The translations under genes were made by a program, and so were the position numbers. This document shows positions 52,856 to 61,828 of a DNA stretch of 64,000 bases, in pieces (the first letter of the stretch is position 1; the number at the start of each line of letters is the position of its first letter). Under the pieces are notes generated by a model. That model was given only the letters and a program-made list of their open reading frames with translations, was not told the DNA's origin and searched no databases. The stretch comes from Telmatactis stephensoni (lineage: Eukaryota > Cnidaria > Anthozoa > Actiniaria > Isophelliidae). The DNA is taken from NCBI GenBank assembly GCA_029948255.1, contig JALIZF010001339.1, forward strand, positions 181,219 through 245,218, read 5' to 3'.

Positions 52856-55800
52856 GTTTTCTATTGCTTTTATAAAATGATTTTATTCCTCTAAAAATAC
52901 TACAAAACGAATGATTGTTTACATCCATTTAATGATCAAAATATATGTTCTCAATACATTAACTTAACAATGGCATTTCATAACTAGCCAATCAAAACAC
53001 GCGGTAGAAATCCAACTATTTGGCCATTTTCGAGCTAAAAATTTGGGAGACAACTCTTAGAAAACTTTCGCTAAAATGAGAGAAAAATGGTACTTTCTAA
53101 AGACAAAATAACTCTTCGTTTTCGTGAAAAGTTCAGAGGTATCGAAGAGAATGTTCTTCATTGAAAATTCTCGCCAACTTGAAAGAAAACCAACGACTAT
53201 TTTCTTGGACGCGGTGTAAAAGACGGCAACAAAAGCAACCACATTGTCGAGCCGACGAAGGGTCATTTTGTGCTTGGAAATTGCCGTTTATGAAGCTGTG
53301 TGATGCCTGGTTATCTGGATAAGACTGAATTTTGTTTGAATTATATGGTTAGTGCCCGAATTTTATATTTTAGGCGTTGAACAAGAGATATATTTTTGCT
53401 AGTCTCGAGGTTCAGTGTTGTCCATTGTGGATGAAAAACAATCTTTTGCGATGAATGAGCTTGACTCTTCAGGCTCAAAGAAAACAATTCAGAACCGTAA
53501 ACAACTGTTTCTCCTCATTTCCTGTAATTTTCTTGCATTGATTGTAAATATGATAATCCTATATTAAATCAAATGAAGAAAATTATTTGTTTTGAAAACG
53601 TTTTCATGCCTCCTAAGCTTATTTCGATGCTTTACAGCTCGCTAATTTCCTCTTGAGGTGGCCCAGCTGGCTCTGTTAGAATCCTTAGTGTGACGTTTGT
53701 TTGCCAATCATTGAACTATTTTAGCCTGTTAATGGAAACTTCCATGTTTTTTGTTGTTGTTGTTGTTGTTGTTGGTCTTTTCTATTTTAGTTCTAAACTA
53801 TTTCATTCAAACACGGACATAAAAGATTAGAAATTGATTCAGTTTTAGTGAGCTGCCGTCCCTTTTCCTAAAGAAAGGGAAAAGAAATAAAAAATGACAC
53901 TAGTTTGCTTTGCTTTCTCAATTTGTTTTCTTATAAAATACACGAAACTTGTATTTTTAAGTTTTTACAATGGTCAACTTCAATTTTCAATCCAAATTTT
54001 TGGCGCGAAGCACAAAGATGGTGACGTCAAAACCGTGTTTACATACTCTCATGCAAACACACCTCTCAGCCAATCAAAGCGTGCGTAGTATCCTAGTTAT
54101 TTTATAAACACCTTTATTATGCACACACCTCTATAATGCAGAATACTGATATCTCTTTAGTAGAGTATTAAACAAAGTTATTAGACATCCCTATAATATT
54201 AACACATCTTAAAGATGAGACGACATTCTTGAGTTTCGTGTTTTTACTTTCAGTTTACTCTTTACTCCTACGTCCGTTTGTAAATATTAAAATAGCTTTG
54301 ACTCGGCAATAATACAGACACACCTCCATAATACAGAATACAAACATACTCTTTAATAAGAACACTCCTTTGACCTGGACAGCTCTATAATACAGACACC
54401 TCTATAATATAGACACCTCTAATACAGACACCTCTAGAATACAGACACCTCTAGAATACAGACACCTCTAGAATACAGACACCTCTAGAATACAGACACC
54501 TCGAATACAGACACCTCTATAATACAGACACCTCTAGAATACAGACACCTCTAGAATACAGAAACCTCTAGAATACAGTCACCTCTAGAATACAGACACC
54601 CTTTAATACCGACACCTCTATAATACAGACATGCACCTCTATAATACAGACACCTCTATAATACAGACACCTCTATAATACAGACACCTCTATAATACAG
54701 ACACCTCTATATTACAGACACCTCTAGAATACAGACACCTCTATGATACAGACAACCAATTTTCTGCTTATACGTCACTGACATGTTTTCTAGTTCGCGC
54801 GCCAAGCTGTCTAGGTGGAAGATATTGTAGGTGGATTAATAACCATCGCTTGGAATAGTGAACTCTTTAAATTGAACAAGAAAGGAGCTGTTTAGTTGAC
54901 AATTTGTCTTGGTATTGGCTATACAATTAAGCTAAGAAAACCCTAGACAGTTTCTTATTATAAAACCTACAGCAATAAATAATTAGTCGGTCGTTTTCTA
55001 TCTAATTAAGTACGGCTCGTGTGCCAGAGGGAAACCGCGTTTAAACCAGACCTTTGAGATGCCATTTAATAACTTGTTTTTTATCAAAAATTGTCTGGTT
55101 GTCGTATTTTTTCGTGCAGACCACGAAATGCAATTTCAGTTAACCACAAGAGGAGCACACTTTGGGGGGATGAAATTACTGGTGTCAATTTCGATACCTG
55201 CTGATGTTTTTTGCGCAAATTCTTTTGTTGTTTCCAGTGTCGACAAAACCAGGTTTTTGATCTTTAATCATGATGGTGAAAGTTTTATTCCGTAATTAGT
55301 AATGTTTCGGCTAGATCTTGTCTGGTTACAGAGTTAATTAGTAAGTGGTATTATTTGAAATATTTATGTGAAAACAATTATTTTGTGTCAGGAAATGTTT
55401 ATTTTTTGAGTGGATGCATTTATAGAGTTAATTATCGAAGGCTTAGGTCGAAAAATTGAGAAACGTTTGAGTTGGAGTGTACTAACTGTCGCCCCTGTAG
55501 AGGGAAAAATGCTGGCAGTTTAACTAGATTGTAATGAATAGATGAATGAATAATCGACAAAATGAATGAAGGAATGAAATGTGTAAATCATTAAATTTTA
55601 GACTAAAATGCTAAATTTGAACTTGTTAAAGATTGAGCTATTTACGTCGATAAAAACGGAAACGGCAGTACATCATACTAAAGAAAGGAGATTATAAATC
55701 ATTTATGAAGCATACCGTGTGAATATCTAGTATGTGGTACACCCGGTTATAAAACTAATGATTCAGAAAGTACACGGAACTCACAGTAAAACCTTCGAAG

Positions 55801-58800
55801 CGCAGTATCTGTTGAATGTTTTGATTACTAGGTTCAAATCATTCCCTTGAGAAACAAACGATAATGATGTGGTTGGATGTTGATAATCGAACAATGATGA
55901 GAAATTTTTTTTTCATCCAAGATGGCTGCCGTGACGTCACTTACCTAAGTAACCTAGACACATCTCCACAGTGCATAGGTTTTCTGATTACATCTGAAGC
56001 ATTTTATGAACACCTCAGCTGTCAACTTAAGTAGAGGTGCCTGTATTATAACAATGTATCAAGTATAACTAATGTTTTTAAAGACAAATTAAAGGCAGCC
56101 TAGGACTGAGGTTTTAAGGCCTGACCGCATGCAGATGTTTGAACTCAAATTCCAGGGGAAAAAGATACCCTATAAATATATAGAAGTTCCTGCGAGAGCT
56201 TTTTAGTTGGTCCTTTTGATACATAAATGATATATTTGTTGGCGATATTTCATTCATCGATACTTGAATTATCGCATTTCTTACCTTCTAAGTGTTTTCT
56301 ATTCCATATTGTTTTCTAGCAATTGTCTCCTTTACCAAATGATATATTGTTATGTTAAGTTCGATATTGAGGGTTTACTTCGTTGTCGACATTGACAGCC
56401 AAGCAAAAGACATGCTTGCGCGCGAATTCATCAGATCGTATAGATGCAAAAAGTACATACAAAATGTTTGCAGTGACGTCACAATGACCTCATACTTTTA
56501 TTTTTTCCAGTACTTCATTATCTAAATACAGTGATAATGTCCCGGATGCTCCTTGTTCTTCTTACATCAAAGAAATTGAGGTAAGTCGGAACCTTGACCT
56601 CACATGTGTTCTACGCAATTTTCAAAGCCTATCTAAATTTGACACTAGTTGACTAAGTTGTTGGGGCTGGAGTCTGCTGTTGGAGTGCACATGAGGTAGT
56701 CGTCGTTGTCACCACAAAGGCGCCAAGTCAGAAGAACGGAAGAATGGAAGGTGGAAGAACGAGTTAGTGCCTTGGTGGTGATAACGACGACTACCTAATG
56801 TGTCCTCCGTTAATAGCAGACTCCAACCCCAACAACCCGAGGTTTTTATGTAATTTCCTTCCTTCCTTCCTTCCTTCCTTCCTTCCTTCCTTCCTTCCTT
56901 CCTTCCTTCCTTCCTCCCTCCCTCCTTCCCTCCCTCCCTCCCTCCCTCCCCTCCTCCCTCGCCTGCCTTCCTGCCTTCGAAATTTAAACCCGAGGTTTTT
57001 ATGTAATTTCCTTCCTTCCTTCCTTCCTTCCTTCCTTCCTCCCTCCCTCCCTCCCTCCCTCCCTCCCTCCCTCCCTCCCTCCCTCCCCCCTCCCTCGCCT
57101 GCCTTCCTGCCTTCGAAATTTAATAGCTTAAAGATCTTTGCATTTTCCTTAATTTATAGGATTTTATTTTAAATGTGCAACGGAATTATCTATCGATGTA
57201 TGAATGCAAGGACCTACTTGTGACCAGGTAAGGAAAACGTTACGTTGGGGATGGTAAGACGAGGGGCAAAATTGGTAGTACAGCTAGGTTGAAGAAAGAC
57301 TGGAATTGGACTTCCTAATTTCTCTAAATTCTTTTCAAACAACTCGTACACCAAGTACTCTATTCTCTGTCTTAAGAATTACGAGAAAGCTACCTAAGGC
57401 GGAAAACTAGAGGTTATAATGTTTTTAAGAGGTGATTACTGAATGGTGCTTGTTTCCGTTTATAGTAGTCGGTATAATTTGTAACTTGAAGCAAGTGTTC
57501 AATGATAATTCGTATCACTTAGCCTTATTGCTGTAGAGCGGTTTTCGTATGAGTGGGAAACTGACCGTACCAGTTACGATCAATGCACGGTAAGGTTACG
57601 GCAGGGATTTTGAATGTTTTTGTCGACATTACGGTACTGACACGGTCACTGTACGGTACGGTCAGTTTCCCACTCATACGAAAACCGCTCTATGTGGTAC
57701 GCTGGAAATTTTGAGTAAGAAAGGATCAGTCAGTAAAATGTTTTACAAAAACAAACGGTATATTACGCGCACTCTGATTAGTCGAAAACCGTGTGTTATA
57801 GTACACATGCACAGATGATGTCACAGAATCTTACGCCCGCTTTGATTGGTTAAAATATTTTGAAAAATATATAAACAAATCTATTCCATTTTTCGTTGTC
57901 TTTGTTCTACAGAAGACGTCAGAATGTAGTGAGATTACAGTTGGGAGAGACTACGTAGCACGCAGTTGAATATAGCTGATTCAATTAACGTTGGCGCTGA
58001 AAAAAAGCCTAAAGCCTAAAGCTTTGAGAGCGGAATTCATGAAAAATTTTATCACCGTGACATCATTACAATAAAAAACTCCCTGTATGCTTGCAAATTC
58101 TACAACTTGGATACATATTCCTTAATTTCTGAGGTGGCCTACAGAAAAGTTTGTGAGTACACAAAAGATATTTGAAAGGCTTTAGCCTTTAGACTTTTCA
58201 GCGACAACGTTAATTGAAATAGCTATATATTCATAAAGATATAATACAAAACACATAATACAATAGAGCGAAAGACAATAGAAAACAATCGATCTTTTTG
58301 AATACATTACATGAAATGAGTGCTATGTAGGTTTTCCCGATTACAGTTGTGCCATTCCACTTTTCGTAGCGTAATTTTTGTCCTTACCGCATTGTAATGT
58401 CATCTGTACTTCTACTTGGATACAAATGCACGGAAAAATAGAAGTATTTTTTGTTGATGAATGAGTGGGCTGAATCTGTAACAGTACCTTCAATTCGTTA
58501 CTCCAACAAAGAAAAAGGCTCGAAAGGTCAGTAATGGAAGGATTTTTATATGGTGTTACATATTTCCACTCATTTATCATTTTATCTTTATACACCAACG
58601 CAGCCTTGACTAGTTCAAACGTTAAAATGCTGATCATGATTTAGACTAGAGCCAGTAGCAAGTCGTGTATTGGAGCTATTCGTACGACATACAAGTTTAC
58701 TAAGAAGTATTGGTGAAGGTGGAAAACTCAAACTTGCTGCTGATATGGCTCAGGTAGGTGTGAGATCTTTTGTCTTTCTGTCTGTCTGTCTGTCTGCCTG

Positions 58801-61514
58801 TCTGTTTCACTGTCTGTCTGTCTGTCTGTCTGTTTCACTGTCTGTCTGTCTGTATGCCTGTCTGTCTGTCTACCTGTCTTTCTGTCTTTCTGTCTGTTTT
58901 GACTCTCCTCAGCAAGGCATTTTACCATTTTCTCGAAGAAATTTAGATTCATGAAGCTTGCTTTGTTATATTTTGTGAAGTTTTAGTTACAAACATTTTC
59001 TGATTTTGTTTTTAGATCGAATTTGCTGTTGGTCCATTTTGTCGTAAGGTTTCTGATTTAGGCAAACCTTACAAGTTACTAAGATCATTTAGGTAATTTA
59101 CAATGATCTGCCTATCGTTACTTTTAAACAAATTGTTTAGGGATGTATCGAGGCCCGAGCAAAAGGAGGGGGGCAGTCATTGGAAAGCTTAAATTTCAAG
59201 CTCCAGTTCCCGCCAAAATACGCTAATTTCCTAATTTTCTAATTTCGCCAGTAAGAACGATTTGGGACAAAAGCACTATGTCCAGCATCGAGAAACAAAA
59301 ACAAACTTCGTCCAAGTGTGGAGTATACTTGAGATAACATTTGAATATTGTGAATTAAATTGAAAGTAAAACTTTAAAGTGATGTCATTGACATCATCAT
59401 TCAGACGAAGGCTGAAGTCCAAAATTTTAGGGGGGCAATCTCCCCCTCGCTACGCCACTGAAATCGTTACCGTAATATCACTGATACTTAACCTTTTTAC
59501 TGCTCCACTAGGCCGTTGCTATTCCAGACGTCCCAGGACATCGTCAGCAACCCAGCGTTGGGTGAAAGTCTACCATACAATACTGTACTCCATTACTTGT
59601 TCTCTAGAGCGCCAAGTGAAGTCAAGTCACCATTCGAGGTATGACGACAGTAGTAAGCTCCTCCTCCTCCTCTTAAAGGAGTTCGTTTATACATGCTTGA
59701 TACCACTTTTTCCCCTATCTCTGAGGCGATGCCACACTTAATTCATCATTAACGAGATAGGACTAGGGCTGCAATATATTTTATTTTATTTCATTTCATT
59801 TAGAAGCTTCCACTTAGTTAACATGAGTTTACAATAACAAGAAAAAAAAACTGAAAAGACACAAATACATAGCAATACAGTTAAACTAAGTGAGGGAGCA
59901 ACTAACGGACTCAAGAGGTCCCGACCTGCAGGTTGCCCCCAACAACGAACAAGAAAAAATTGACATACATAAAACACTTATATAAAAGTGTTACCAATTT
60001 ACCAATCCAAAAATAAAGCTGTCTGAGTAAAGGCAATACTTCACTCTCGATCCACAACATCACCATGTGGATTTCAAGTAGCTCAGTGGTAGAGCATTCG
60101 GCTGGAGAATCGGAAGTGAAGTAGACAAAAATCAAAACTTTGATTCAAGTCCAATAACTGGCGGATTTTCACGATCGATTCTTATCTGGAACTTGGAATT
60201 TTTTCTGAGTTCCTGTGGTGTGTTTCTACGCGTGGTTATCATTTATCTCGTTGTAAATCATGTGTCTGCTATATTATTCCGTTTTACCTTAAACCTTTGA
60301 CATTGTGACAACTGCAGTGAAATATGGGTACAAATTAGAAATGTCAAAGAATGATCGTAAATATGGAGATTTACTCCTTTGAATGGGATTCGCGATCTCA
60401 AACATTCTGCTCGATAACGAGCCGGTTTTCATGATTTAAACAAAAGAAATGCCTTCCTTTTTTGGCAGCCTCGGTATCAAGTGGAATATTTGAGATCTTG
60501 AAGGAGATCAAGAAAACATAAAGGAGTAAAGTATATAGCCTTGCCAGACTTGATCTATATTTCAGCAAGTGTAATTAATGACATTGTCATTCCAGGTTGC
60601 AGGTTGGACTATCAGTTACTATTCACAATGGTTAGACGAACATCCTTCAGAGCACGAACGCCTTGCACTGATTAAGTAAGTAGGTTTGATCGTCGTTATT
60701 ATTAACTGTGGTCAGTCTATCCTAACGACGTCCACTCTTTGTAACTTTTATCATCATCATCATCATCATGATCATCAATATTGCAACGTGGCATTCGTTG
60801 TCATTCTCGTTTCCTTATTGGGGTTTTCGTTTTTAAAATATAAATCCGTACCAAACCTTTCTCTCACCTTTAAGAAGTGCGTTTTCTCTGCAGTGAATAG
60901 TTAGACTGCAAGCAATCCCACTTTTCCCTCCAAATTCAATAAAGACGAGTTTTTAGAATATGCGGACGAGCGGCAATGGGGACGAGTTAGAGAACGGAGA
61001 CTCGTCCCCATTTCCGCTCGCCCGCGTATTCTAAAAGCTCGTCCTTATCGAATTTGGAGGGAAAAGTGGGACTGCTCGCAGTCTAGTGAATATTATTTCT
61101 AAAGACCTACTACTCGAGTCCTTATGGGTACTATTCTATCGTTCGATTCCCCCTTCCTTGAAAACAAAACCAAAATAAATCGAACCCAAACAAACAAACA
61201 AGCAAGCAAGCAAGCAAGCAAGCAAACAAACAAATAAGCAGACAGACAGATAAACAAGCAAACAAACAAACAAACAAACAAACAAACAAGAAAACAGTAA
61301 GTCAAGATTCAATATGGCGGCTGTTTAACGATTATTTTAGCATTTGTCTAAATATTTGATGCTGATTCCACGATTAATATGGACAATTAATTTCCTTGAT
61401 TTTTACAGGGGAACCCTAGAGGCTTATGTGAATTCTGTGCGATCACGTGGTGAAAAAGAGTACGCCCCGATCTACCCCGTCATGCTTCAAATCTTACAAG
61501 CAGGCTCAACATAA
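21698..61514 (+). CDS. COG5: Conserved oligomeric Golgi complex subunit 5 (COG5)
   Basis: Lobe B subunit of the COG tethering complex, acting in retrograde intra-Golgi vesicle traffic. Twenty-five exons, all with GT/AG borders and consistent phase: 21698-21734, 21834-21973, 23230-23287, 23419-23473, 23743-23812, 23954-24074, 24203-24240, 24338-24430, 24892-25048, 25344-25429, 25706-25783, 26037-26115, 26575-26749, 27131-27292, 28128-28227, 39501-39611, 39825-39887, 50750-50853, 56511-56580, 57160-57227, 58645-58753, 59016-59092, 59512-59638, 60596-60675, 61409-61514. Total 2364 nt, 787 aa (human about 840; the N-terminus is shorter). Diagnostic stretches: [20 protein letters not shown] (N-terminus), [83 protein letters not shown], [20 protein letters not shown] and FAPVYP-like [13 protein letters not shown]. 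No break was seen. Introns 15 and 17 exceed 10 kb; intron 15 hosts an antisense K2P channel gene. Confidence 0.96.
22440..22630. repeat. Two copies of a CTCTGATTGGC repeat in COG5 intron 2
   Basis: GCGCTCTGATTGGCCAGAAA at about 22461 and GCGCACTCTGATTGGCTGAA at about 22580 are both followed by CTATGAACTATTT(G/C)CCCATGGG. They are direct repeats about 119 bp apart. Confidence 0.6.
22995..23170. repeat. Repeats of GTGTC(T/C)GCATTAGAGGGA type
   Basis: Imperfect forward and inverted units such as GTCCCTCTAAGGCGGACAC, GTGTCTGCATTAGAGGGAC and GTGTCCGCATTGAGGGAG lie in COG5 intron 2. They resemble the 54374-54755 array unit. Confidence 0.5.
24545..24830. repeat. Polypyrimidine tract, COG5 intron 8
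   Basis: A long C/T-rich, imperfect CTTT/CCTT tract that ends about 60 bp before exon 9. Open frames across it are low-complexity artefacts. Confidence 0.75.
25478..25634. repeat. (CTTC)n microsatellite, COG5 intron 10
   Basis: About 28 uninterrupted CTTC units followed by degenerate CCCTTTC repeats. Translated frames (repeating FLPS or KEGR) are artefacts. Confidence 0.9.
26330..26520. repeat. Degenerate MITE copy plus short tandem repeat, COG5 intron 12
   Basis: The block TTTTGAATGTTTTTATAGAC / ATTACGGCACTGACATG matches the core of the hairpin MITE at 57534-57692. It is followed by three units of ACCGACCACTTACCGTTACTTT-type repeats. Confidence 0.5.
28311..30092. mobile_element. 1.78 kb foldback element A, TTAAGGTGGC ends
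   Basis: A giant, nearly perfect palindrome. The left arm 28315-29114 reads in reverse complement at 29286-30088, for example GGTGGCTGGACCCTATTTCG against CGAAATAGGGTCCAGCCACC. The unique loop is about 170 bp. TTAA lies at both borders (28311-28314, 30089-30092). No transposase is visible; ORFs in the arms are mirror copies of each other. Terminal bases are shared with element B. Confidence 0.85.
32181..38707 (-). CDS. Two-pore-domain potassium channel (K2P/KCNK family)
   Basis: Plasma-membrane background K+ channel. Exons: 38302-38707, 33702-34205, 32181-32806; 1536 nt, about 511 aa. TM1 about residues 40-61. The extracellular cap has C103 and C112 and is followed by [14 protein letters not shown]. 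Pore 1 filter TIGYG is at 134-138, TM2 about 149-166, TM3 about 200-221, pore 2 filter TIGFGD at 244-249, TM4 about 262-285. A long hydrophilic tail of about 205 residues, rich in Ser/Thr/Asp, follows. Intron 1 splits the Gly codon of the first GYG, a placement known to be conserved in K2P genes. An acceptor-like TTTTTTCCTAG precedes 38730, so a 5' exon (UTR or coding) lies further right and was not found. The subfamily is uncertain (TREK/TALK/TASK-like). The gene is antisense inside COG5 intron 15. Confidence 0.93.
32912..33030. mobile_element. Palindromic element, AACCTCGTTCCCAGGCCC ends
   Basis: The ends AACCTCGTTCCCAGGCCC and GGGCCTGGGAACGAGGTT are perfect complements. Two copies of CTTCGCTTGGAGGTGGGGCC lie inside. 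About 119 bp, in K2P intron 2. Confidence 0.75.
33669..33694. repeat. T homopolymer (about 26 nt)
   Basis: It lies 8 nt beyond the K2P exon 2 donor site. On the channel's strand it is a poly-A run directly after GTACGAC. Possible indel hotspot. Confidence 0.8.
34444..36236. mobile_element. Older MITE split by foldback element B
   Basis: The left end AGAGCAGATTTCGTATGACT (34444) pairs with CATACGACATCTGCTCT near 36219-36235. It belongs to the TTTCGTATGA family (compare 57534-57692 and 16783). Foldback element B sits between the two halves. Confidence 0.6.
34562..36218. mobile_element. 1.66 kb foldback element B, TTAAGGTGGC ends
   Basis: A second giant palindrome. The left arm 34566-35361 is repeated inverted at 35421-36214, with a loop of about 60 bp. 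The ends TTAAGGTGGCCCGTACC and GGTACGGGCCACCTTAA include TTAA at each border. A few mismatches separate the arms (for example CTGCTAAGTG versus CTTGGCAACAG). It lies in K2P intron 1. The arm sequence differs from element A inside the shared terminus. Confidence 0.85.
36246..36524. mobile_element. MITE with GGGCAAACGTCGAAT ends
   Basis: AGGCCTAGGGCAAACGTCGA and TCGACGTTTGCCCTGGGCCT are inverted. The interior repeats CAAACGTCGCACC and GTCGAAT blocks. About 279 bp. Confidence 0.7.
36955..37075. repeat. Second GCGCGCTCTGATTGG repeat copy
   Basis: ATAACGCGCGCTCTGATTGG is followed by GCGCGCGAGCGTGCG, GACGTCA and GCGCGCGCCATGTATGGAGAA. The block order matches the copy at 16520-16652. Confidence 0.5.
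37139..37301. mobile_element. Hairpin MITE
   Basis: GAAATGGTCAACACTCAGCG pairs with CGCTGAGTGTTGACCATTTC. The arms continue over TGCGTCCATTGA and GTGCTTAGCAGC / GCTGCTAAGCAC to the centre. About 163 bp. Confidence 0.75.
37363..37513. mobile_element. Hairpin MITE
   Basis: TTCCGAGATACAGTTCACTT pairs imperfectly with AGGTGAAGCATATCTCGGAA. CACATACAAA / TTTGTATGTG and GACGAGGCTACGTGC / GCACGTAGCCTCGTT extend the arms. Confidence 0.7.
37638..38262. mobile_element. TIR element built of 64-bp satellite units
   Basis: The ends G-run + GTTTACATGG (left) and CCATGTAAACACCCCC (right) are inverted, with CTAA(G) at both flanks. From 37877 to 38260 there are six tandem units of exactly 64 bp (repeat starts 37877, 37941, 38005, 38069, 38133, 38197, 38261). 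Each holds a CTAGGATGATCCTAG palindrome and CCATGTAAACACCCC. The left part carries the unit inverted. It ends 40 bp from the K2P exon 1 donor side. Confidence 0.8.
38802..39093. mobile_element. Large hairpin element upstream of K2P exon 1
   Basis: CAAGAGACCATAATACTAAG pairs with CTTAGTATTATGGTGTCTTG. Arms of about 128 bp include GTAACTTCGCCATCGCGCGC / GCGCGCGATGGCGAAGTTAC. The loop is about 35-45 bp. It sits in the likely promoter or first intron of the K2P gene. Confidence 0.8.
39994..40423. mobile_element. hAT-like MITE, CAGGGTTCCCA ends
   Basis: CAGGGTTCCCAG at the left and CTGGGAACCCTG at the right are inverted, flanked by GGATG on both sides. The interior repeats GTCAGGGAAAAGTCAGGGAA. 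No transposase. Superfamily is inferred from the CAGGG ends. Confidence 0.6.
40992..41229. mobile_element. MITE with CTCTAGGGCCCAATGTCGCC ends
   Basis: CTCTAGGGCCCAATGTCGCC and AACATTGGGTCCCAGAG are inverted. The interior is rich in GGCGACATT / TTGGGCAAC units. Confidence 0.55.
42473..43160. repeat. Tandem array of about 100-bp units interrupted by a SINE
   Basis: Units starting GAAATAAGGCTAAACGATAG recur near 42475, 42570, 42680 and 43090. Each contains AGAGTTTCAC, ATGACAATTGATT and TTTCTTTGACTTCT. The gap between the third and fourth units is filled by the tRNA-headed SINE. Confidence 0.7.
42735..43036 (-). repeat. tRNA-derived SINE
   Basis: The minus-strand head GTAGCATGGCCGAGTGGTCA (A box) and CCCAGGTTCGATTCCCGC (B box) has a Thr-like CGT anticodon position, but the anticodon stem is poor. 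The body includes CCAACTGGTTTGCCTTCTTG and CCAGTTGGGATTCTTAA. The tail has TTATAGCGCATTTGATC, like LINE 3' ends, then an ATAAA-rich end near 42750. Confidence 0.7.
43290..44537. mobile_element. TIR element carrying a SAP-like ORF
   Basis: TAGGGACTGTACGTTTTTAA plus TGAGGGGGGGTGGGCTGGAGT at the left is matched inverted at the right (ACTCCAGCCCACCCCCC, TTAAAAACGTACAGTCCCTTA). GATGACCC(C/T)CC blocks flank the ORF on both sides. 1.25 kb. Confidence 0.75.
43436..44124 (+). pseudogene. Frameshifted SAP-like element ORF
   Basis: Frame 1 (stop after about 43791) encodes a charged region, [20 protein letters not shown], and then [20 protein letters not shown]. Frame 2 continues from about 43785 with [20 protein letters not shown], an acidic Ser/Glu stretch and a KRTK-containing end to 44124. 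Together they look like one protein with a SAP-like DNA-binding helix pair at the junction, broken by a frameshift within the LYL...EHK segment. No transposase catalytic motif is seen. It resembles proteins often carried by cnidarian repeats; function unknown. Confidence 0.5.
45725..45915. repeat. GAAA-rich purine tract
   Basis: Degenerate GAAAGAAAG / GAAGGAACGAACG repeats. Translated frames are low complexity. Confidence 0.7.
46792..46865. repeat. (CTTC)n microsatellite
   Basis: About eight CTTC units and then CCCTCCCT degenerate repeats. Confidence 0.85.
51193..51408. mobile_element. MITE, CTATTTCAAAAAGGTTG family, copy 2
   Basis: GCAGCTATTTCAAAAAGGTT and AACTTTTTAAAAATAGCTG are inverted. 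Inside, GGGGCGAACGGCGAT pairs with ATCGCCATTTGCCCC. Confidence 0.65.
51409..51699. mobile_element. MITE, CTATTTCAAAAAGGTTG family, copy 3
   Basis: TATACCTAATTCAAGAAAGG and GACAACCTTTTTGAAATAGGTA are inverted. It directly abuts copy 2. Confidence 0.6.
52462..52652. mobile_element. Hairpin MITE
   Basis: TTAAGGCTAATTTACACGAT / ATCGTGTAAATTGGCCTTTA at the ends. GTTGTAAGCAAGTTGT, GTCGCATGCAACAACCC and the complements make near-continuous arms. Confidence 0.75.
52694..52870. mobile_element. Hairpin MITE
   Basis: AGCAATAGAAAACTTTTTCC pairs with GGAAAAAGTTTTCTATTGCT. GTGTTTGCATAGCCTGATAT pairs with ATATCAGGCTATGCAAACAC. Confidence 0.8.
54374..54755. repeat. 17-bp minisatellite ATACAGACACCTCTATA
   Basis: More than 20 units of ATACAGACACCTCTATA/ATACAGACACCTCTAGA, mostly with 17-bp period. 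Scattered single units occur at 52650-52690, 54110-54140 and 54310-54330. An inverted one lies at about 56034. Confidence 0.85.
56835..57122. repeat. Duplicated polypyrimidine block, COG5 intron 19
   Basis: Two copies of a block that begins CCGAGGTTTTTATGTAATTT and runs through (CTTC)n and (CCCT)n to CGCCTGCCTTCCTGCCTTCG / AAATTTAA. They are at 56838-56990 and 56991-57122. A segmental tandem duplication, 38 bp before exon 20. Confidence 0.85.
57534..57692. mobile_element. Hairpin MITE, TTTCGTATGA family
   Basis: TAGAGCGGTTTTCGTATGAG pairs with CTCATACGAAAACCGCTCTA. GTGGGAAACTGACCGTACC pairs with GGTACGGTCAGTTTCCCAC. The core TTTTGAATGTTTTTGTCGAC also occurs at 26389. Confidence 0.8.
58772..58900. 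repeat. (CTGT)n microsatellite, COG5 intron 21
   Basis: CTGT units with GCCTGT and TTTCACTGT interruptions, starting about 20 bp after exon 21. Confidence 0.85.
60072..60165 (+). repeat. Degenerate tRNA-like sequence
   Basis: AAGTAGCTCAGTGGTAGAGC is a good A box, followed by GGCTGGAGAATCGGAAG and a weak B-box-like TTTGATTCAAGTCC. The spacing is too long and the acceptor stem unpaired; a tRNA pseudogene or SINE remnant. Confidence 0.4.
60901..61085. mobile_element. Hairpin MITE, COG5 intron 24
   Basis: TAGACTGCAAGCAATCCCAC and GTGGGACTGCTCGCAGTCTA pair. The arms continue through TTTTCCCTCCAAATTC / GAATTTGGAGGGAAAA to a centre near 60993. Confidence 0.8.
61189..61292. repeat. (CAAA/CAAG)n microsatellite
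   Basis: CAAACAAACAAGCAAGCAAG-type tetranucleotide array, COG5 intron 24. Confidence 0.85.
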
Positions 61515-61822
61515 CTCAATAGAAGGCGCCCTATAATTGCAACCCAACTTTGTTTCAATTTCTTTATATTTCCTTAGTGCGTTTGATTTTTGGAGAAAAA
61601 TGGGGGTATCCAAACTTTTAACGGACTAAGATAATTAATGATACACTTAGTGTTACGTACACGAAGTATTTACCTGGTAACTGCCATTGAATTCACTAGT
61701 GATAGACCCAATCAGCAGCAATATTTCAGCGCGAATGAGAACTTCGAATTGTAAAGAAACTCAAAGAGTGAATAATAACCCACCATAGAAAAGAGGATAT
61801 TGAAATTCATTTTCCTTCTTCC

Positions 61823-61828
61823 AATAAA
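61823..61828 (+). terminator. Candidate COG5 polyadenylation signal
   Basis: AATAAA 309 nt after the COG5 stop codon. Supported by hexamer and position only. Confidence 0.4.

Larger units (their letters stand above)
50854..56510 (+). other. COG5 intron 18 (5.7 kb)
   Basis: It holds two adjacent MITEs (51193-51699), hairpins at 52462 and 52694, a 17-bp minisatellite (54374-54755) and its inverted single unit near 56034. Between 54760 and 56030 I see no gene. A CCAAGATGGCTGCCGTGACG patch plus CRE-like TGACGTCA lies at 55917-55939. Confidence 0.6.
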
